Assembly (NCBI GenBank): GCA_024695465.1 | Contig: JAILID010000025.1 | Location: 1-64,000, forward strand | DNA length: 64,000 bases | Direction: 5' to 3' | Source: Lachnospiraceae bacterium | GTDB taxonomy: Bacteria > Bacillota > Clostridia > Lachnospirales > Lachnospiraceae | Shown: positions 23,923 through 35,114 of the stretch, piece after piece | Numbering within the stretch: the stretch's first letter is position 1 | Layout: each line of letters opens with the position of its first letter | The notes under the pieces: generated by a model | What the model saw: the letters and a program-made list of their open reading frames with translations, nothing else | Told to the model about the DNA's origin: nothing | The model's database searches: none | Made by a program: the position numbers and the translations under genes

Positions 23923-26391
23923 TCATCTCTTGATCGTTTCATGGGGTTCTATATAGCTGACGAAGACATTTCCGCCCGCCGAAAAAGCGGCCCGGCTGTC
24001 GTTCAGTCCCATATAGTAATGGCTCCCGTCCGCATAATTGTAAAGCAGGGTATTATAGGCGTCGTATCCGACGATCAGCGCGTCGGTTCCGCCGGGCAGC
24101 AGCGCGCGCACCGCCCTTCCGCAGGAAAGCTCATAGAGCACCTGATCCAGTGTGCATCCGCTGAGATCAAGGACCTTAAAGCCCTCCGGGAGCCCTGCGG
24201 CAAGTTCGTCCGCGGCAATCTTTCCGGAGAAGAACGCCTCCGGTATATCCTCATTGGCGAGCTCGACTTTCGTTTTCAGATTCGCCCTCTCATAGATATA
24301 ACGTCCCTCCCGATCCATCACGGTCCCGTAATTCTCATCCGCCAGGCGCACGGCCTCCGAGACGTCGGGCAGGATCGCAAGAAGTTTCCCCTTCCCATAA
24401 GCGTAATAACAGGGTTTTTCTTCCATCAGGACATATTGCGGCGAGAAATGAATACCGCCGTCAACCGAACGCATCCGAAAACTTCCCACCAGCGGCGAAA
24501 GGCTCCGCTTGCCGGAGGGCAGCGCCAGCGTAACCAGGGTTCCGGTCCTTATGTCGCTGCTAAGGGAAACAGAAACCTGCGAATTGGCCGACTTCCGGTT
24601 GTTCATAATGTTATCGTTCGGCGCGGCAGCATACAGGCCGTTTTCTTTGACGGCGCGGAAGATCTCAACCAGCCCTTCCTTGAGTTCCGTGCCGATGATC
24701 CACATCCCTTCCGGAGCGTAGGTTTTCACCGCTTCTCCCCCGAAAGTCTCGATCCTGAGTTCCTTCATCGCGAACAGTTTCCCCCCGGCCGGATAGGTAT
24801 AGATATCCGCCGCGTCCGCTATTCCGTAGATAAAGTCCTCATTGATGAAGCCAACAGCCCGGAGAAACCGGCCGCTCTCCGCCGTGATCTCCCTTGTGCT
24901 CCCGTTCTCAAGGTACATGATGGTCAGCTTATCTATCGCATACCGGTCGCTGGAATCCGACCAGGCGATCATCGCGTTTTCCTGGGAGGCCGCAAAACAG
25001 TTCGGATCGATACCGCTTAAAATGGTTTCCAGGTTCTCCGTCTTGGGATCCGCCTTCAGGACAGTTCCGTTTATGTATACGAAAGCCCGTCCGTCTTCCG
25101 CGATATAGAGCAGCTCATCCGTGTCTTCCTTCAGTTCCGCGAAGCCGACCCTGCTCCCGATAAAGAAGCGCTCCTCGACGAAACGCCCATCCGGCACATA
25201 CTGCATGATGGAGACGCCGCAGAGACCTTCATTTTTTCCTCTGTTCATATAACCGACCACGGAAAAATCAACGACGCCCTCATTCGAGACCCTCTGGATC
25301 CGAATCTCATAATCCCGGTGGTCCTCCCGCTCGTCCGGAATGCTGCCGAGCTGATGGAACCCGAAAATCTCAGAGAGCGTACCCTCATTTTCATTATAGG
25401 ACCACAGTTCCCCGTCGGCGATGAATACCGTTATATTGCCGTCGTCGCTTACAAGATACTCCACCTCTCTTTCAGAGGCCCCCAGGCAGATGCCCTCCGC
25501 CGTAACAGACCCTGCCTTTCCGTCGAATACCTCGTTCATCTTCCTCTCGAAATTCAGGAGCATGACGCGGTTGTTCCCATAACGCAGCCGGTAGTATTCC
25601 GATACATTGTAATAATGCTCCTGATCGTCGATCTCTGCGGATATCAGGTATTCATTTATGATCGTACAGGCCGCGGGACTGATCTCCCGGATCGTCGGGA
25701 CCGCTTCCCTCACCAGAACCGGAGCCAGGTTTCCAAAGGTCACCTGGGAATAGGTCGAGTGAATATCCACCTCGGCCAGGGAGGTTCCATTCACCTGGGT
25801 ATCGGTTTCCAGGTAATTACCCAATTCCATTCCGTAGGATTTATCGATGCAGGTCCGGTAGAAGCTGTCGACAAAGGTCAGATAGCGGTCCGTCAGAAGC
25901 TCCTCCCGCATGATGAGCCTCGTATAGTAATGGACGGATCCGCTTCCCGTCTCCACGTGAAACGCGATCGGATACTCCCGGTTCATCCGAATCGGCTGTT
26001 CAAGAGAGAACCGGGCGATCTGATAATCCCCGTCCTCCCGGAAATTGCTGATCTTACGGGCTTCTATGGTCTCTCCCGTATCCGGGGCGGAGACGCTGAA
26101 AGCGACCGAACGGATCGTATTGCCGTTGGGCTTGACGCAGAGGACCAGCTCCCTGTCCGTCGTCAGAGGAACAAGGGCGTCCCTTAAGCGCATCTCCTCC
26201 ATCTCTTCTTTATAGCCGTACATCAAACCGGTACGGCAGCCGTCAACTTCCATACACAACACAGGAAGCGTCGAATCCAAAAGATCCGACGCACTGTCTG
26301 TTACCTGCGCATTCATAAACCTGCCGAAAAAGAGTACCCCCGCGATAAAAACCGCGAGGAGTACCAATATATTAATGATTCTGTTTCTCAC
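23923..26391 (-). CDS. 822-residue membrane-anchored protein of the V-ATPase operon; function unknown
   Basis: One N-terminal membrane helix (about 7-25) anchors a large, mainly beta-strand extracytoplasmic part. Repeated short strands with Asp/Gly turns (about 330-640, for example NGTVLKADPKTENLETIL) suggest a propeller-like region. The last 85 residues (from about 736, with C746 in DLSGCTLDQVLYELSCGR and ALIVGYDAYN) resemble a C39-like papain-fold domain, but the histidine normally before the IVGYD-type strand is replaced, so it would be inactive. The start overlaps the subunit D gene by 20 bases, and the operon terminator follows, so it belongs to the ATPase operon. A role in assembly or regulation is only an inference. 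Confidence 0.65.
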   Translation of the reverse strand: MRNRIINILVLLAVFIAGVLFFGRFMNAQVTDSASDLLDSTLPVLCMEVDGCRTGLMYGYKEEMEEMRLRDALVPLTTDRELVLCVKPNGNTIRSVAFSVSAPDTGETIEARKISNFREDGDYQIARFSLEQPIRMNREYPIAFHVETGSGSVHYYTRLIMREELLTDRYLTFVDSFYRTCIDKSYGMELGNYLETDTQVNGTSLAEVDIHSTYSQVTFGNLAPVLVREAVPTIREISPAACTIINEYLISAEIDDQEHYYNVSEYYRLRYGNNRVMLLNFERKMNEVFDGKAGSVTAEGICLGASEREVEYLVSDDGNITVFIADGELWSYNENEGTLSEIFGFHQLGSIPDEREDHRDYEIRIQRVSNEGVVDFSVVGYMNRGKNEGLCGVSIMQYVPDGRFVEERFFIGSRVGFAELKEDTDELLYIAEDGRAFVYINGTVLKADPKTENLETILSGIDPNCFAASQENAMIAWSDSSDRYAIDKLTIMYLENGSTREITAESGRFLRAVGFINEDFIYGIADAADIYTYPAGGKLFAMKELRIETFGGEAVKTYAPEGMWIIGTELKEGLVEIFRAVKENGLYAAAPNDNIMNNRKSANSQVSVSLSSDIRTGTLVTLALPSGKRSLSPLVGSFRMRSVDGGIHFSPQYVLMEEKPCYYAYGKGKLLAILPDVSEAVRLADENYGTVMDREGRYIYERANLKTKVELANEDIPEAFFSGKIAADELAAGLPEGFKVLDLSGCTLDQVLYELSCGRAVRALLPGGTDALIVGYDAYNTLLYNYADGSHYYMGLNDSRAAFSAGGNVFVSYIEPHETIKR

Positions 26392-27037
26392 TGTACCTGT
26401 GGGCTTCCTCCAACATCATGTCCTTGACCTTCATCAGGCGGATCTGTGTGCTTCTCTCGTTCTCGTCAAGTTTCATTGTGATGTATTTTATTCCCGCCTG
26501 CGTATCCGGAATGATCACGTGTTCCAGGGCGTTAACTCTCCGCCGGGTCTTTTCGATCTCCGAAGCCATGAGCTGGCAGGATTTCTCAACTTCCGCCAGC
26601 CTGAGCATCTCCGGAAGAATATCCGCCAGCGATTTCACCGCGCCGTCAAGATCGCTCGAAGTGAAGGCGAAACCATAGGAATAAATATCATTCGGATCAG
26701 GAGTCCTGGTGCTGTATTTATAAACCGGAATATCGACGCTCATGACGTTTTTGACATCCTCCGCAAGAGTGACCTCCTGTTTCGGAGCCATCAACGCCGC
26801 ATGCAGGACCTCTTCCGGCATACCGGCCCTTGCAACCACAAAATTCGTGTTCGCGCTTCGTATTCCGGCCTCCACCCGCTTGCGGAGCTCCATATTCTCA
26901 CGGACAAGCTCCAGGAATTCCCGCATCAGTTCATCCCGCTTATCTTTCAAGAGGCGGTGCCCCTTAATGGCGGTGACCAGTTTTTTCTTGAGCCTGGTCA
27001 GCTCCATCCGGGTAGGATTGACCTGTGTAGCTGCCAT
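26372..27037 (-). CDS. ntpD: V-type ATP synthase subunit D
   Basis: 221 residues. Start MAATQVNPTRMELTRLKKKL and the long C-terminal coiled coil match subunit D, the central rotor shaft inside the A3B3 head. Encoded 31 bases after subunit B. Its end overlaps the next gene. Confidence 0.92.
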   Translation of the reverse strand: MAATQVNPTRMELTRLKKKLVTAIKGHRLLKDKRDELMREFLELVRENMELRKRVEAGIRSANTNFVVARAGMPEEVLHAALMAPKQEVTLAEDVKNVMSVDIPVYKYSTRTPDPNDIYSYGFAFTSSDLDGAVKSLADILPEMLRLAEVEKSCQLMASEIEKTRRRVNALEHVIIPDTQAGIKYITMKLDENERSTQIRLMKVKDMMLEEAHRYSEKQNH

Positions 27038-27068
27038 TACGCGCTCCTTTCAAAAAATGAAAACCGTA

Positions 27069-28439
27069 TCACTTCTCATAATACCTGTCAAGCATCTGGT
27101 CATTAATACGTTTCAGCTCGGAGCGCGGCAGGATGCGAAGGAGATCCCAGCCGATCTCAAGAGTCTCCTCGATCGTCCGGTCAGTGAAGTTACCCTGATT
27201 GATATACTTCATCTCAAATTCATCCGCAAACTTCGCGTAGATAAGATCGGTCTCGGACAGGGCCGCCTCGCCCAGGATGACCATAAGCTCCTTCGCGTCC
27301 TTACCCCTCGAATAGGCGGCAAAGAGCTGGTTCATGGTAGCCGCGTGATCCTCGCGGGTCTTGCCCTTGCCGATACCCTTGTCCTTAAGACGGGAGAGGG
27401 ACGGAAGAACGTCGATCGGGGGCGTAAGGCCCTTCCTGTAAAGCTCGCGGGAAAGGATGATCTGGCCCTCCGTGATATAACCGGTAAGGTCGGGAATCGG
27501 GTGGGTGATGTCATCCTCCGGCATGGAGAGGATCGGGATCATCGTGATGGAACCCTTCTTTCCCCGCTGCCGTCCGGCTCTTTCATACATCTGGGCAAGG
27601 TCGGTATACATGTAGCCCGGGTAGCCCCGGCGGCCGGGAACTTCCTTGCGGGCCGCGGAGATCTCGCGGAGCGCATCCGCGTAGTTCGTGATATCCGTCA
27701 GAATGACAAGCACGTGCATGTCCTTCTCGAAGGCAAGATACTCGGCAGCCGTCAGCGCCATACGGGGCGTTGAAATACGCTCGACTGCGGGATCGTTGGC
27801 CAGGTTGATGAAGAGAACGGTGCGGTCGATCGCGCCGGTCTCCCGGAAGGACTGGATGAAGAAGTTGGATTCCTCAAACGTGATGCCCATGGCGGCGAAG
27901 ACGACTGCGAACGGCTCGTCCGAGCCGATAACCTTCGCCTGGCGGGCAATCTGGGCTGCCAGATTGGCGTGCGGCAGACCGGAAGCCGAGAAAATCGGCA
28001 GCTTCTGTCCCCTGACCAGCGTATTCAGTCCGTCGATGGCGGATACGCCCGTCTGGATGAACTCCGAAGGATAAGCCCGGGCCGCCGGATTCATGGGAAG
28101 ACCGTTGATATCGCGTCTCTCCTCCGGAAGGATCTCCGGTCCGTTATCGATCGTTTTGCCCATGCCGTTAAAGACCCGGCCGAGCATGTCCCCGGAAACG
28201 CCCAGCTCCAGGGAGTGACCCAGGAAGCGGACCTTGCTGTTGCTCAGATTGATGCCGGTCGAAGCCTCGTAGAGCTGGACCAGCGCGTTGGAGCCGTTGA
28301 TCTCGAGGACCTTGCAGCGGCGGGTCTCGCCGTTGGCAAGCTCGATCTCCCCGAGTTCATCATACTTGACGTTTTCTACGCTCTTTACGAGCATCAAAGG
28401 TCCGGCGACCTCCTGTATCGTGCGATATTCTCTGGGCAT
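27069..28439 (-). CDS. ntpB: V-type ATP synthase subunit B
   Basis: 456 residues. The non-catalytic nucleotide-site subunit: it lacks a Walker A loop (the region reads [19 protein letters not shown]) but retains the flanking family sequence, for example [18 protein letters not shown] and the [18 protein letters not shown] stretch. Three B subunits alternate with three A subunits. The ATG directly abuts the stop codon of subunit A. Confidence 0.95.
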   Translation of the reverse strand: MPREYRTIQEVAGPLMLVKSVENVKYDELGEIELANGETRRCKVLEINGSNALVQLYEASTGINLSNSKVRFLGHSLELGVSGDMLGRVFNGMGKTIDNGPEILPEERRDINGLPMNPAARAYPSEFIQTGVSAIDGLNTLVRGQKLPIFSASGLPHANLAAQIARQAKVIGSDEPFAVVFAAMGITFEESNFFIQSFRETGAIDRTVLFINLANDPAVERISTPRMALTAAEYLAFEKDMHVLVILTDITNYADALREISAARKEVPGRRGYPGYMYTDLAQMYERAGRQRGKKGSITMIPILSMPEDDITHPIPDLTGYITEGQIILSRELYRKGLTPPIDVLPSLSRLKDKGIGKGKTREDHAATMNQLFAAYSRGKDAKELMVILGEAALSETDLIYAKFADEFEMKYINQGNFTDRTIEETLEIGWDLLRILPRSELKRINDQMLDRYYEK

Positions 28440-30209
28440 TTACCGGTCCTCCTTTCCGATCAGGCCGGCGATCTCAACCGCAAGCTCGTCGCCGATCTTC
28501 TTGTACTCCTGGTCTACATCGGTCTCCGGCGTGTACTTATAGCGGCCGATACGCTCGCGGACCTCCATCTTGATAAGGTCTCCGATCTTTGCCCCCTGGG
28601 CCAGCGCCTTGCTGCCCTGCTCGTAAAAACCGTAAACCAGTTTCATCATATTATACTGCTTCTTGAGCGACGTATAGGTATCGATCTCATCGAAAGAATT
28701 CTGATGCAGGAAATCCTCGCGGATCGAACGGGCCGCTTCCATCTTGAGTCGGTCAGAGGGCGAAAGCGCGTCCATACCGACCATCTTGACGATCTCGTTC
28801 AGCGAAGCCTCGTCCTGCAGAAGGCTCATCAGCTTCTGGCGGGTAGCCATCCAGTCCGGAGCCACATTCTCGTCAAACCAGGGACCCATCGTGTCCAGAT
28901 AAAGGCTGTAGGAAGTCAGCCAGTTGATCGCCGGGAAATGCCGCTGGTGGGCCAGATCCGCGTCGAGGCCCCAGAAGACCTTTACGATGCGGAGGGTCGC
29001 CTGGGAAACCGGCTCGGAAATATCGCCGCCGGGCGGCGAAACCGCTCCGATGGCCGAAAGCTGGCCCTCTCTCCCCTCTTTTCCAAGGGAGATGACGTGT
29101 CCCGCCCGCTCATAGAACTGCGCGAGCCTGGAACCCAGATAAGCCGGGTAGCCTTCCTCGCCCGGCATTTCCTCCAGACGGCCGGACATCTCGCGGAGAG
29201 CCTCCGCCCAGCGGGAAGTGGAATCGGCCATAAGCGCGACCGAATAGCCCATATCGCGGAAATACTCCGCAATCGTGATGCCCGTATAGATGGAAGCCTC
29301 CCGGGCCGCCACCGGCATATCGGAAGTATTGGCGATGAGAACCGTCCTCTTCATAAGGGACTCTCCCGTACGGGGATCGATCAGTTCCGGAAACTCATTC
29401 AGAACGTCCGTCATCTCGTTGCCGCGCTCGCCGCAGCCGATATAGACGACGATGTCCGCTTCCGACCACTTGGCCAGCTGGTGCTGCGTGACCGTCTTTC
29501 CGGAACCGAAAGGTCCGGGAATCGCGGCTACGCCGCCCTTGGCGATCGGGAAGAAAGCGTCGACAACGCGCTGTCCCGTGATCAGGGGTTTCACCGGCGG
29601 AATCTTCTCCTTATAAGGACGGCCCCGGCGAACCGGCCATTTCTGCATCATCGTAAGTTCCTTGTCACCGTCCTTCGCCTCTACCGTGTAGACCGGCTCA
29701 TCGACGGTAAAGTCTCCGCTCTTAATGCTCTTGATCCTGCCCGATACGCCGAAAGGCACCATGATCTTCTGCGTGACGACCGGCGTCTCGACGACGCTTC
29801 CGACGATATCGCCGGCTTCCACCTCGTCTCCCACTTCTACGCAGGGAACGAAAGTCCACTTTTTACTCCTGTCCAGAGCCTCAACTTCGACGCCCCGGCT
29901 CAAATTGTTGGTTCCGGTCTTCTCCATAATGCCGTTCAGCGGACGCTGAATGCCGTCGTAGATCGAGCTGATAAGGCCGGGACCCAGCTCCACCGAAAGC
30001 GGGGCATTGGTGGATTCAACCGGCTCGCCCGGCCCGAGTCCCGAAGTTTCCTCATAGACCTGAACAGAAGCCTCATCCCCATGCATCTCAATGATCTCTC
30101 CGATCAGACGCTGGCGGCTGACGCGGACAACGTCAAACATGTTCGCGTCTCGCATTCCGCTGGCGATAACCAGAGGACCTGCTACTTTTTTTATTGTGCC
30201 TGTGCTCAA
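28440..30209 (-). CDS. ntpA: V-type ATP synthase catalytic subunit A
   Basis: 589 residues with the catalytic P-loop GPFGSGKT and the [17 protein letters not shown] segment carrying the catalytic glutamate. The non-homologous insert between the N-terminal barrel and the P-loop, unique to A subunits compared with F-type beta, is present (about 110-190). Hydrolyses or makes ATP in the soluble head. Confidence 0.96.
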   Translation of the reverse strand: MSTGTIKKVAGPLVIASGMRDANMFDVVRVSRQRLIGEIIEMHGDEASVQVYEETSGLGPGEPVESTNAPLSVELGPGLISSIYDGIQRPLNGIMEKTGTNNLSRGVEVEALDRSKKWTFVPCVEVGDEVEAGDIVGSVVETPVVTQKIMVPFGVSGRIKSIKSGDFTVDEPVYTVEAKDGDKELTMMQKWPVRRGRPYKEKIPPVKPLITGQRVVDAFFPIAKGGVAAIPGPFGSGKTVTQHQLAKWSEADIVVYIGCGERGNEMTDVLNEFPELIDPRTGESLMKRTVLIANTSDMPVAAREASIYTGITIAEYFRDMGYSVALMADSTSRWAEALREMSGRLEEMPGEEGYPAYLGSRLAQFYERAGHVISLGKEGREGQLSAIGAVSPPGGDISEPVSQATLRIVKVFWGLDADLAHQRHFPAINWLTSYSLYLDTMGPWFDENVAPDWMATRQKLMSLLQDEASLNEIVKMVGMDALSPSDRLKMEAARSIREDFLHQNSFDEIDTYTSLKKQYNMMKLVYGFYEQGSKALAQGAKIGDLIKMEVRERIGRYKYTPETDVDQEYKKIGDELAVEIAGLIGKEDR

Positions 30210-30223
30210 TTTGTCTCTCCTTC

Positions 30224-30547
30224 CTACATCTCTTCGCCGAACAGGATATCCGAACCGACGGCCTGCTCAACGCTCCCCTTCACCCGGCTGATTCCCTCTC
30301 CGGTATTGCCGGAAACGCCGGGAATCAGGATGATTGCCGGTGATATCCGGCCCATATATTCCTCTCTTGCGCCGGCAAGCATCTCCCCAAGCTTTTCCGT
30401 CATGTAGATGATGCCGTAGCCGCTTCCGGCCAGACGGTGGAGAAGCTGTGTGCCCTCCTCCTTTTCGTCCACCGGAAAGGTATCAAGTCCGAGCGTCGCG
30501 AAGCCGTAGATGCTGTCATAATCTCCCATGACTGCTATCTTAGACAT
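30224..30547 (-). CDS. V-type ATP synthase subunit F
   Basis: The start is placed at ATG 30545-30547, giving 107 residues ([16 protein letters not shown]); an upstream in-frame extension would run into subunit C. The Rossmann-like small rotor subunit has its [12 protein letters not shown] and SPAIILIPG strands. Eight bases overlap the subunit C gene, consistent with translational coupling. Confidence 0.88.
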   Translation of the reverse strand: MSKIAVMGDYDSIYGFATLGLDTFPVDEKEEGTQLLHRLAGSGYGIIYMTEKLGEMLAGAREEYMGRISPAIILIPGVSGNTGEGISRVKGSVEQAVGSDILFGEEM

Positions 30548-31514
30548 ACATTTCCCTCGTTCTTTCCCGTATCGCCTCATCGGTAAGACCGTTGATCTTA
30601 CCCGTTATGATAATACGCGCCGTCTTAATTTCATTTTCTCTCGCCAGAAGATAGGCGACCAGCGGTCCCACGGACGCCGTCTCATACTTCTGGGGGCGGA
30701 TCGTTTCGATCATCCGGTTGTCGCACCAGCGCTCGAACACCGAAGGCGAGACCTTAAGGGCCTCCGCCGCCTCCCTGAAGCCCGATGAGGAGAGGAAATC
30801 CAGAAGGGAATCCTCCCCCTGAAAAGCCGCCTGGGCCAGGGCCTTCACGTCAAAGGAAGAGCAGGGCGCCAGCGCCCTCAGCAGGAAATCCAGGCTCTTC
30901 CTGGTCTTAGCCGCCCGCACGGCGATCTTGATATCGGTGACAGCCACCTGGGATCCCGCGTAATCCCGAATCACATCGTCCCTGCTGGCCCTGCCCGCCG
31001 CCTCTATGGCGTCCAGACAGGCCCGGTCGACGATCACATCCGAAAGCTGCCCGTCCCGGGTGTGCAGCATGTTCTCAAGAGCTTCCTCCGCTGCCTTCCG
31101 CATATGGGCCGGAAGCGCCGTCCAGTCTTTCTCGGACAGGATCTTCAGCATGTTCTCGCGTCCGAAACGGTCATCGGCAAAAAACGCCTTTTCATTGGAC
31201 GAGCTGGTGCAGACCTCTTTTACGCCGGCCTTCAGGTTATGGTAGATATTCGGAAGCGAAAGCACATCAAAGACAGAAAAATCAACCCCAAGCTCCTTCA
31301 TAAGCGCCCAGGTCTTCTGTTCTTCCAGGGCGAAGATCCTCTCCGGCTCATTCCCATCCGAAGAATCTCCCCAGCCTTTGTCCTTGAGGAAAGTCACGAC
31401 GGCATCCGCGCTTTTTAATGCGGTCATGGCGCTCACATCGTTGTTGGTCAGGAGACGGGTCTCCAGCACCCGGATGCGGGCGACTGCATATGTATAACTC
31501 CAATCTGATGCCAT
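30540..31514 (-). CDS. ntpC: V-type ATP synthase subunit C
   Basis: 324 residues, mostly helical, opening MASDWSYTYAVARIRVLETRLL, the conserved start of subunit C. It is the funnel that joins the rotor shaft to the membrane ring. Order and spacing are operon-typical. Confidence 0.9.
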   Translation of the reverse strand: MASDWSYTYAVARIRVLETRLLTNNDVSAMTALKSADAVVTFLKDKGWGDSSDGNEPERIFALEEQKTWALMKELGVDFSVFDVLSLPNIYHNLKAGVKEVCTSSSNEKAFFADDRFGRENMLKILSEKDWTALPAHMRKAAEEALENMLHTRDGQLSDVIVDRACLDAIEAAGRASRDDVIRDYAGSQVAVTDIKIAVRAAKTRKSLDFLLRALAPCSSFDVKALAQAAFQGEDSLLDFLSSSGFREAAEALKVSPSVFERWCDNRMIETIRPQKYETASVGPLVAYLLARENEIKTARIIITGKINGLTDEAIRERTREMYV

Positions 31515-31530
31515 TCTTTACTCCTTAGGT

Positions 31531-32124
31531 TCACGAAAACAGGACTTTTGCTGCCGCGTCCTGGATCCGGTCTTTATTTGCTTCAAAGATTGCGGCAAGT
31601 GAGCAGTTTTCTTCGATTCCTCCATAGGAGAGGATGCAGCCGTGCTCGATGGGGGCCGGCCGGCTGCTCAGGCTGAGCGTTCCGCCCGCCTCCTTCGCCG
31701 CTGCCGCCAGCTTTGCCGCGAAATCTTTCGGAAGCCTTTCAAGATCGCCGGCCGCAAGGAAAGCCGTACCCGCTTCCGGGCGCAGGGCTTTCCTGACAAC
31801 GCCGAGGATCATATCGAAATACGCGTCCGTATCCTGCGAAAGAAGCCTGTCAAACGCCTTTTTTACCACATCTTCGATAATTTCCTGCTTGGCAGAAAGA
31901 ATCGCCTTCTTCTTTAATATATCGCAGGACGAGAGCGTACGGGCTTCATAAGTCTTCGTATCCCTGGCGATCCGTTCATCCGAAGCCTTTTTAGCCTTTT
32001 TTATCTCATCCGCCGCCGCAACGCCTATATCCAGGGCCTTGCCGTTCGCCCGGGCGATGATCGCGTCGGACTCCGCCTTAGCTTCCTCCAGGATGCGGCC
32101 GGTAATGTTATCTATTCCTGCCAT
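31531..32124 (-). CDS. ntpE: V-type ATP synthase subunit E
   Basis: ATG at 32122-32124 follows GGAGG and gives 197 residues; the longer frame begins inside the subunit K gene and is not real. The N-terminal 90 residues are an Ala/Lys/Glu-rich coiled coil and the C-terminal part is globular with VVRKALRPEAGT. Peripheral-stalk stator. Confidence 0.88.
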   Translation of the reverse strand: MAGIDNITGRILEEAKAESDAIIARANGKALDIGVAAADEIKKAKKASDERIARDTKTYEARTLSSCDILKKKAILSAKQEIIEDVVKKAFDRLLSQDTDAYFDMILGVVRKALRPEAGTAFLAAGDLERLPKDFAAKLAAAAKEAGGTLSLSSRPAPIEHGCILSYGGIEENCSLAAIFEANKDRIQDAAAKVLFS

Positions 32125-32138
32125 AATGTTCCTCCAGA

Positions 32139-32627
<489 letters not shown>

Positions 32628-34649
32628 CTATTTCATTTCAACATATTTTGTTTTTGTTTCAAATGGCACAAAGGGTTCTCCCCCCGCGTCATAAAACTTG
32701 CCAAAGAACTCGACGTACTGAAGTCGATTCGTATGCACATACGCTCCCAGAAGATTGATAGCCAGATTCAGCACCGAACCTACAAGGAAGATCAGGATAA
32801 ACAGGATCGGACCCAGAAAGCCCGTGCCCTCCGCCACCATCGCGGCCATCGTATTGATGACCTGGGCGATAACGCCGGTAGCCAGTCCCAGCGCGAGAAG
32901 TCTCGAATAGGAAAGGACGTCCGAGAGCCAGCTCGTGATTCCGTAGATGTCGTAAGCGCCGAGCGCGATCCGAAGTCCCCAGTTTTTGTTGGCCCTGCCC
33001 GACATGAGAAGGATAACCGCGCATCCGGCCGCAGCCAGTATTCTGGCGAGCATGTTGACAGCCGGCGGGAAGACAAAAGTCATCTGGGCGATATTTCCGA
33101 AAAGATCTGTCGGCAGAAGGATCAGGATGAGACCGATCAGAAGCGCGTACCAGGCGAGAATATCGGAAACGAAACCTGCCGCGTCCCCTTCCTTCAGGTA
33201 CTGATAGCCCTTGATGCCCAGACCGAAGAAGAGATGAATGAGCCCGAACAGCATACAATAGATAAGAAGCTGCATCGGCGCGTCCAGCGGATTAAACCAG
33301 ATCGGCTTCAGGATCGGGGTCGCTCCCGTGTAGCCGAAGAACGTCTTCGCGACGACATCGATCACATCTCCGAAAAAGCCTCCGTACATAAAGCCCCAGA
33401 AAGTCGTCGAGATGCCGCACCAGAAAAACATGCTGAGCATCTTCTTTATTCCCTGTCCCATTCCCGGATACTTCTTCAGCACAAGCGCGGTTCCGATCAC
33501 CATCACAAGCCCGTAGCCCGCGTCCGAAAGCATCATGCCGAAGAAGAACATGTAGAAGAACGACATGATGGTCGTCGGATCCACCTTCCCGTGCTGAGGG
33601 AGCCCGTAGGACGAGACAATCGGCTCATAAACGGCTGAAAACGGATTGTTTTTAAGAACGGTTGGCTCCGTCTCGTCCTCCGCCTTCTCTTCAAGGCTGA
33701 AGACCGCGCCGTAATCCTTCTCCATCAGCTCCTTCAGCGGCTCCGCCGCCGCCTTCGGGACCCATCCGGTCAGGAAAAAGACGTTTTTGCTCTGCGGGAT
33801 CATTCCGAGAAGCCTGTATTTTTCAGCTCTGGTTCGGTAATAATCGCCCAGGATATGGAAATCCCTCCGGCTTCCCGCATTTTCCTTGATCTTATCGACC
33901 AGACAGCCGATCTCGGTCTTCTGCTTTTCGATATCCTTTTTCGCGTCCTCCGCCACCTTTTCCGGACGCCCGAGGGCAAGCTGCGGGGGCCTGGCGAAGC
34001 CGAGACTCCGAAGAGCCGTCTCCACAGCTTCCGCATCTTCCTTCATACACAATACAAATACATTTACCGAGTCGGATGAGGTATAAAGAACCTTCAGCTC
34101 CAGCGCGGAAAGCTCCGGCGCCTTTTCCCTGAGCCTTTCGGCTATCATCTCCTCCGTAAGCGCTCCGGGCATCGTTCCGATAAACGCCGAGGTCTTCCCT
34201 GTCCCCTCAAAAGACAGGGGTATATCCAGCGCCATCCAGGGAACGAGGGATTCGATCAGGTTCTCATCCTTTAAAATGTTGGCATTGCATTCGGAAACCG
34301 CCTTCTCATAGCGAAGAATCCTCCGCGCGATCTTGTTGCAGGGATGCCTTTTTTCGATAATCTCCCTAAGGCTTCCTTCCGAAAGGCGTTCCTTCCCTTC
34401 AAGGCTCCCGAGGAGCCCTTTGTCTTCCGGAAGGTATTTATCCAATATGGATGCCGCCTGATCGCACAATTCCGCATGCTTATCCCATGTGATCCGAGAC
34501 TCGGCCGTGTCCATCTTCATGAGTTCGTCGTCATCGATGGAGTCCTCCTCCATCTGCATGATTCCGAGCTTCTGAAGTTTTTCGAGGATCGCTTTTCTGT
34601 TCTCCTTGAGAGCGCAGATACCGATCTTCTGCATTTCTACAACAGCCAT
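32628..34649 (-). CDS. ntpI: V-type ATP synthase subunit I (a-subunit)
   Basis: 673 residues: a cytosolic helical N-terminal half (to about 345) and seven to eight membrane helices in the C-terminal half. The stator half-channel region includes YGLPQHGKVDPTTIMSFFYM, GMMLSDAGYGLVM and LSYSRLLALGLATGVIAQVIN with the conserved arginine for ion exit. Works against the K ring. Confidence 0.93.
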   Translation of the reverse strand: MAVVEMQKIGICALKENRKAILEKLQKLGIMQMEEDSIDDDELMKMDTAESRITWDKHAELCDQAASILDKYLPEDKGLLGSLEGKERLSEGSLREIIEKRHPCNKIARRILRYEKAVSECNANILKDENLIESLVPWMALDIPLSFEGTGKTSAFIGTMPGALTEEMIAERLREKAPELSALELKVLYTSSDSVNVFVLCMKEDAEAVETALRSLGFARPPQLALGRPEKVAEDAKKDIEKQKTEIGCLVDKIKENAGSRRDFHILGDYYRTRAEKYRLLGMIPQSKNVFFLTGWVPKAAAEPLKELMEKDYGAVFSLEEKAEDETEPTVLKNNPFSAVYEPIVSSYGLPQHGKVDPTTIMSFFYMFFFGMMLSDAGYGLVMVIGTALVLKKYPGMGQGIKKMLSMFFWCGISTTFWGFMYGGFFGDVIDVVAKTFFGYTGATPILKPIWFNPLDAPMQLLIYCMLFGLIHLFFGLGIKGYQYLKEGDAAGFVSDILAWYALLIGLILILLPTDLFGNIAQMTFVFPPAVNMLARILAAAGCAVILLMSGRANKNWGLRIALGAYDIYGITSWLSDVLSYSRLLALGLATGVIAQVINTMAAMVAEGTGFLGPILFILIFLVGSVLNLAINLLGAYVHTNRLQYVEFFGKFYDAGGEPFVPFETKTKYVEMK

Positions 34650-34664
34650 GCTTACCTCCTGGGT

Positions 34665-34973
34665 CTATAATATCGCCTGGATGACAGCAGCCACTGCCGC
34701 CTCCGTTTTGGGCGCGACCTGCGCCTTCAGGAGAGCCGCCGCGTCATCCGCTTCCGCCTCCGCTTTTGAAAGAAGCGCGTCTCCGGCCTCCCGGGCCCCG
34801 GCCTTAGCCTTAAGCGCGGCCTGCGCGTTCTCCTCAAAAGCAGCAGCCTTATCCGTTTCCGCTCTCGCTTCCGCCTCCTTCAGGATATCCGCCGCGTTGC
34901 TGCGGGCTTCTGAAAGAAGAGCTTCCGCCTTCGCTTCCGCTTCCCTGACTGCCTTGATACTTTCTTCAATCAT
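34665..34973 (-). CDS. V-type ATP synthase peripheral-stalk subunit G/H
   Basis: 102 residues, almost purely Ala/Glu/Lys coiled coil (AEAKAEALLSEARSNAADIL), placed first in the operon where the small stalk partner of subunit E is encoded. Sequence of such coiled coils is not very specific, so assignment leans on position. Confidence 0.75.
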   Translation of the reverse strand: MIEESIKAVREAEAKAEALLSEARSNAADILKEAEARAETDKAAAFEENAQAALKAKAGAREAGDALLSKAEAEADDAAALLKAQVAPKTEAAVAAVIQAIL

Positions 34974-34998
34974 TCAACCACCACCTTTTTTTAAAGCA

Positions 34999-35020
34999 AA
35001 GGCTCTTCACAAAGAGCCTT
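34999..35020 (-). other. leader hairpin of the V-ATPase operon
   Basis: AAGGCTCTT/AAGAGCCTT with a four-base loop between the promoter and the first gene. No long T tract follows; possibly an mRNA 5'-end stabiliser. Confidence 0.45.
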
Positions 35021-35039
35021 ACGCTTTCACATTTCTATT

Positions 35040-35067
35040 ATTTTAACATATTACACAATCATTTCAA
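35040..35067 (-). promoter_or_regulatory. promoter of the V-ATPase operon
   Basis: TTGAAA (35062-35067), 16 bases, TAAAAT (35040-35045) on the minus strand, in an AT-rich segment about 70 bases before the first start codon. Confidence 0.6.
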
Positions 35068-35114
35068 GGAAAAAGGCTAATTTTTTTGAGCTTTAACAAT
35101 CTTTACGATATCAT

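Noticed and set aside
27969..30407. Open frame of 812 residues on the plus strand
   Set aside because: Antisense to V-ATPase subunits A and B; low-complexity Arg/Asp-rich product, no ribosome site.
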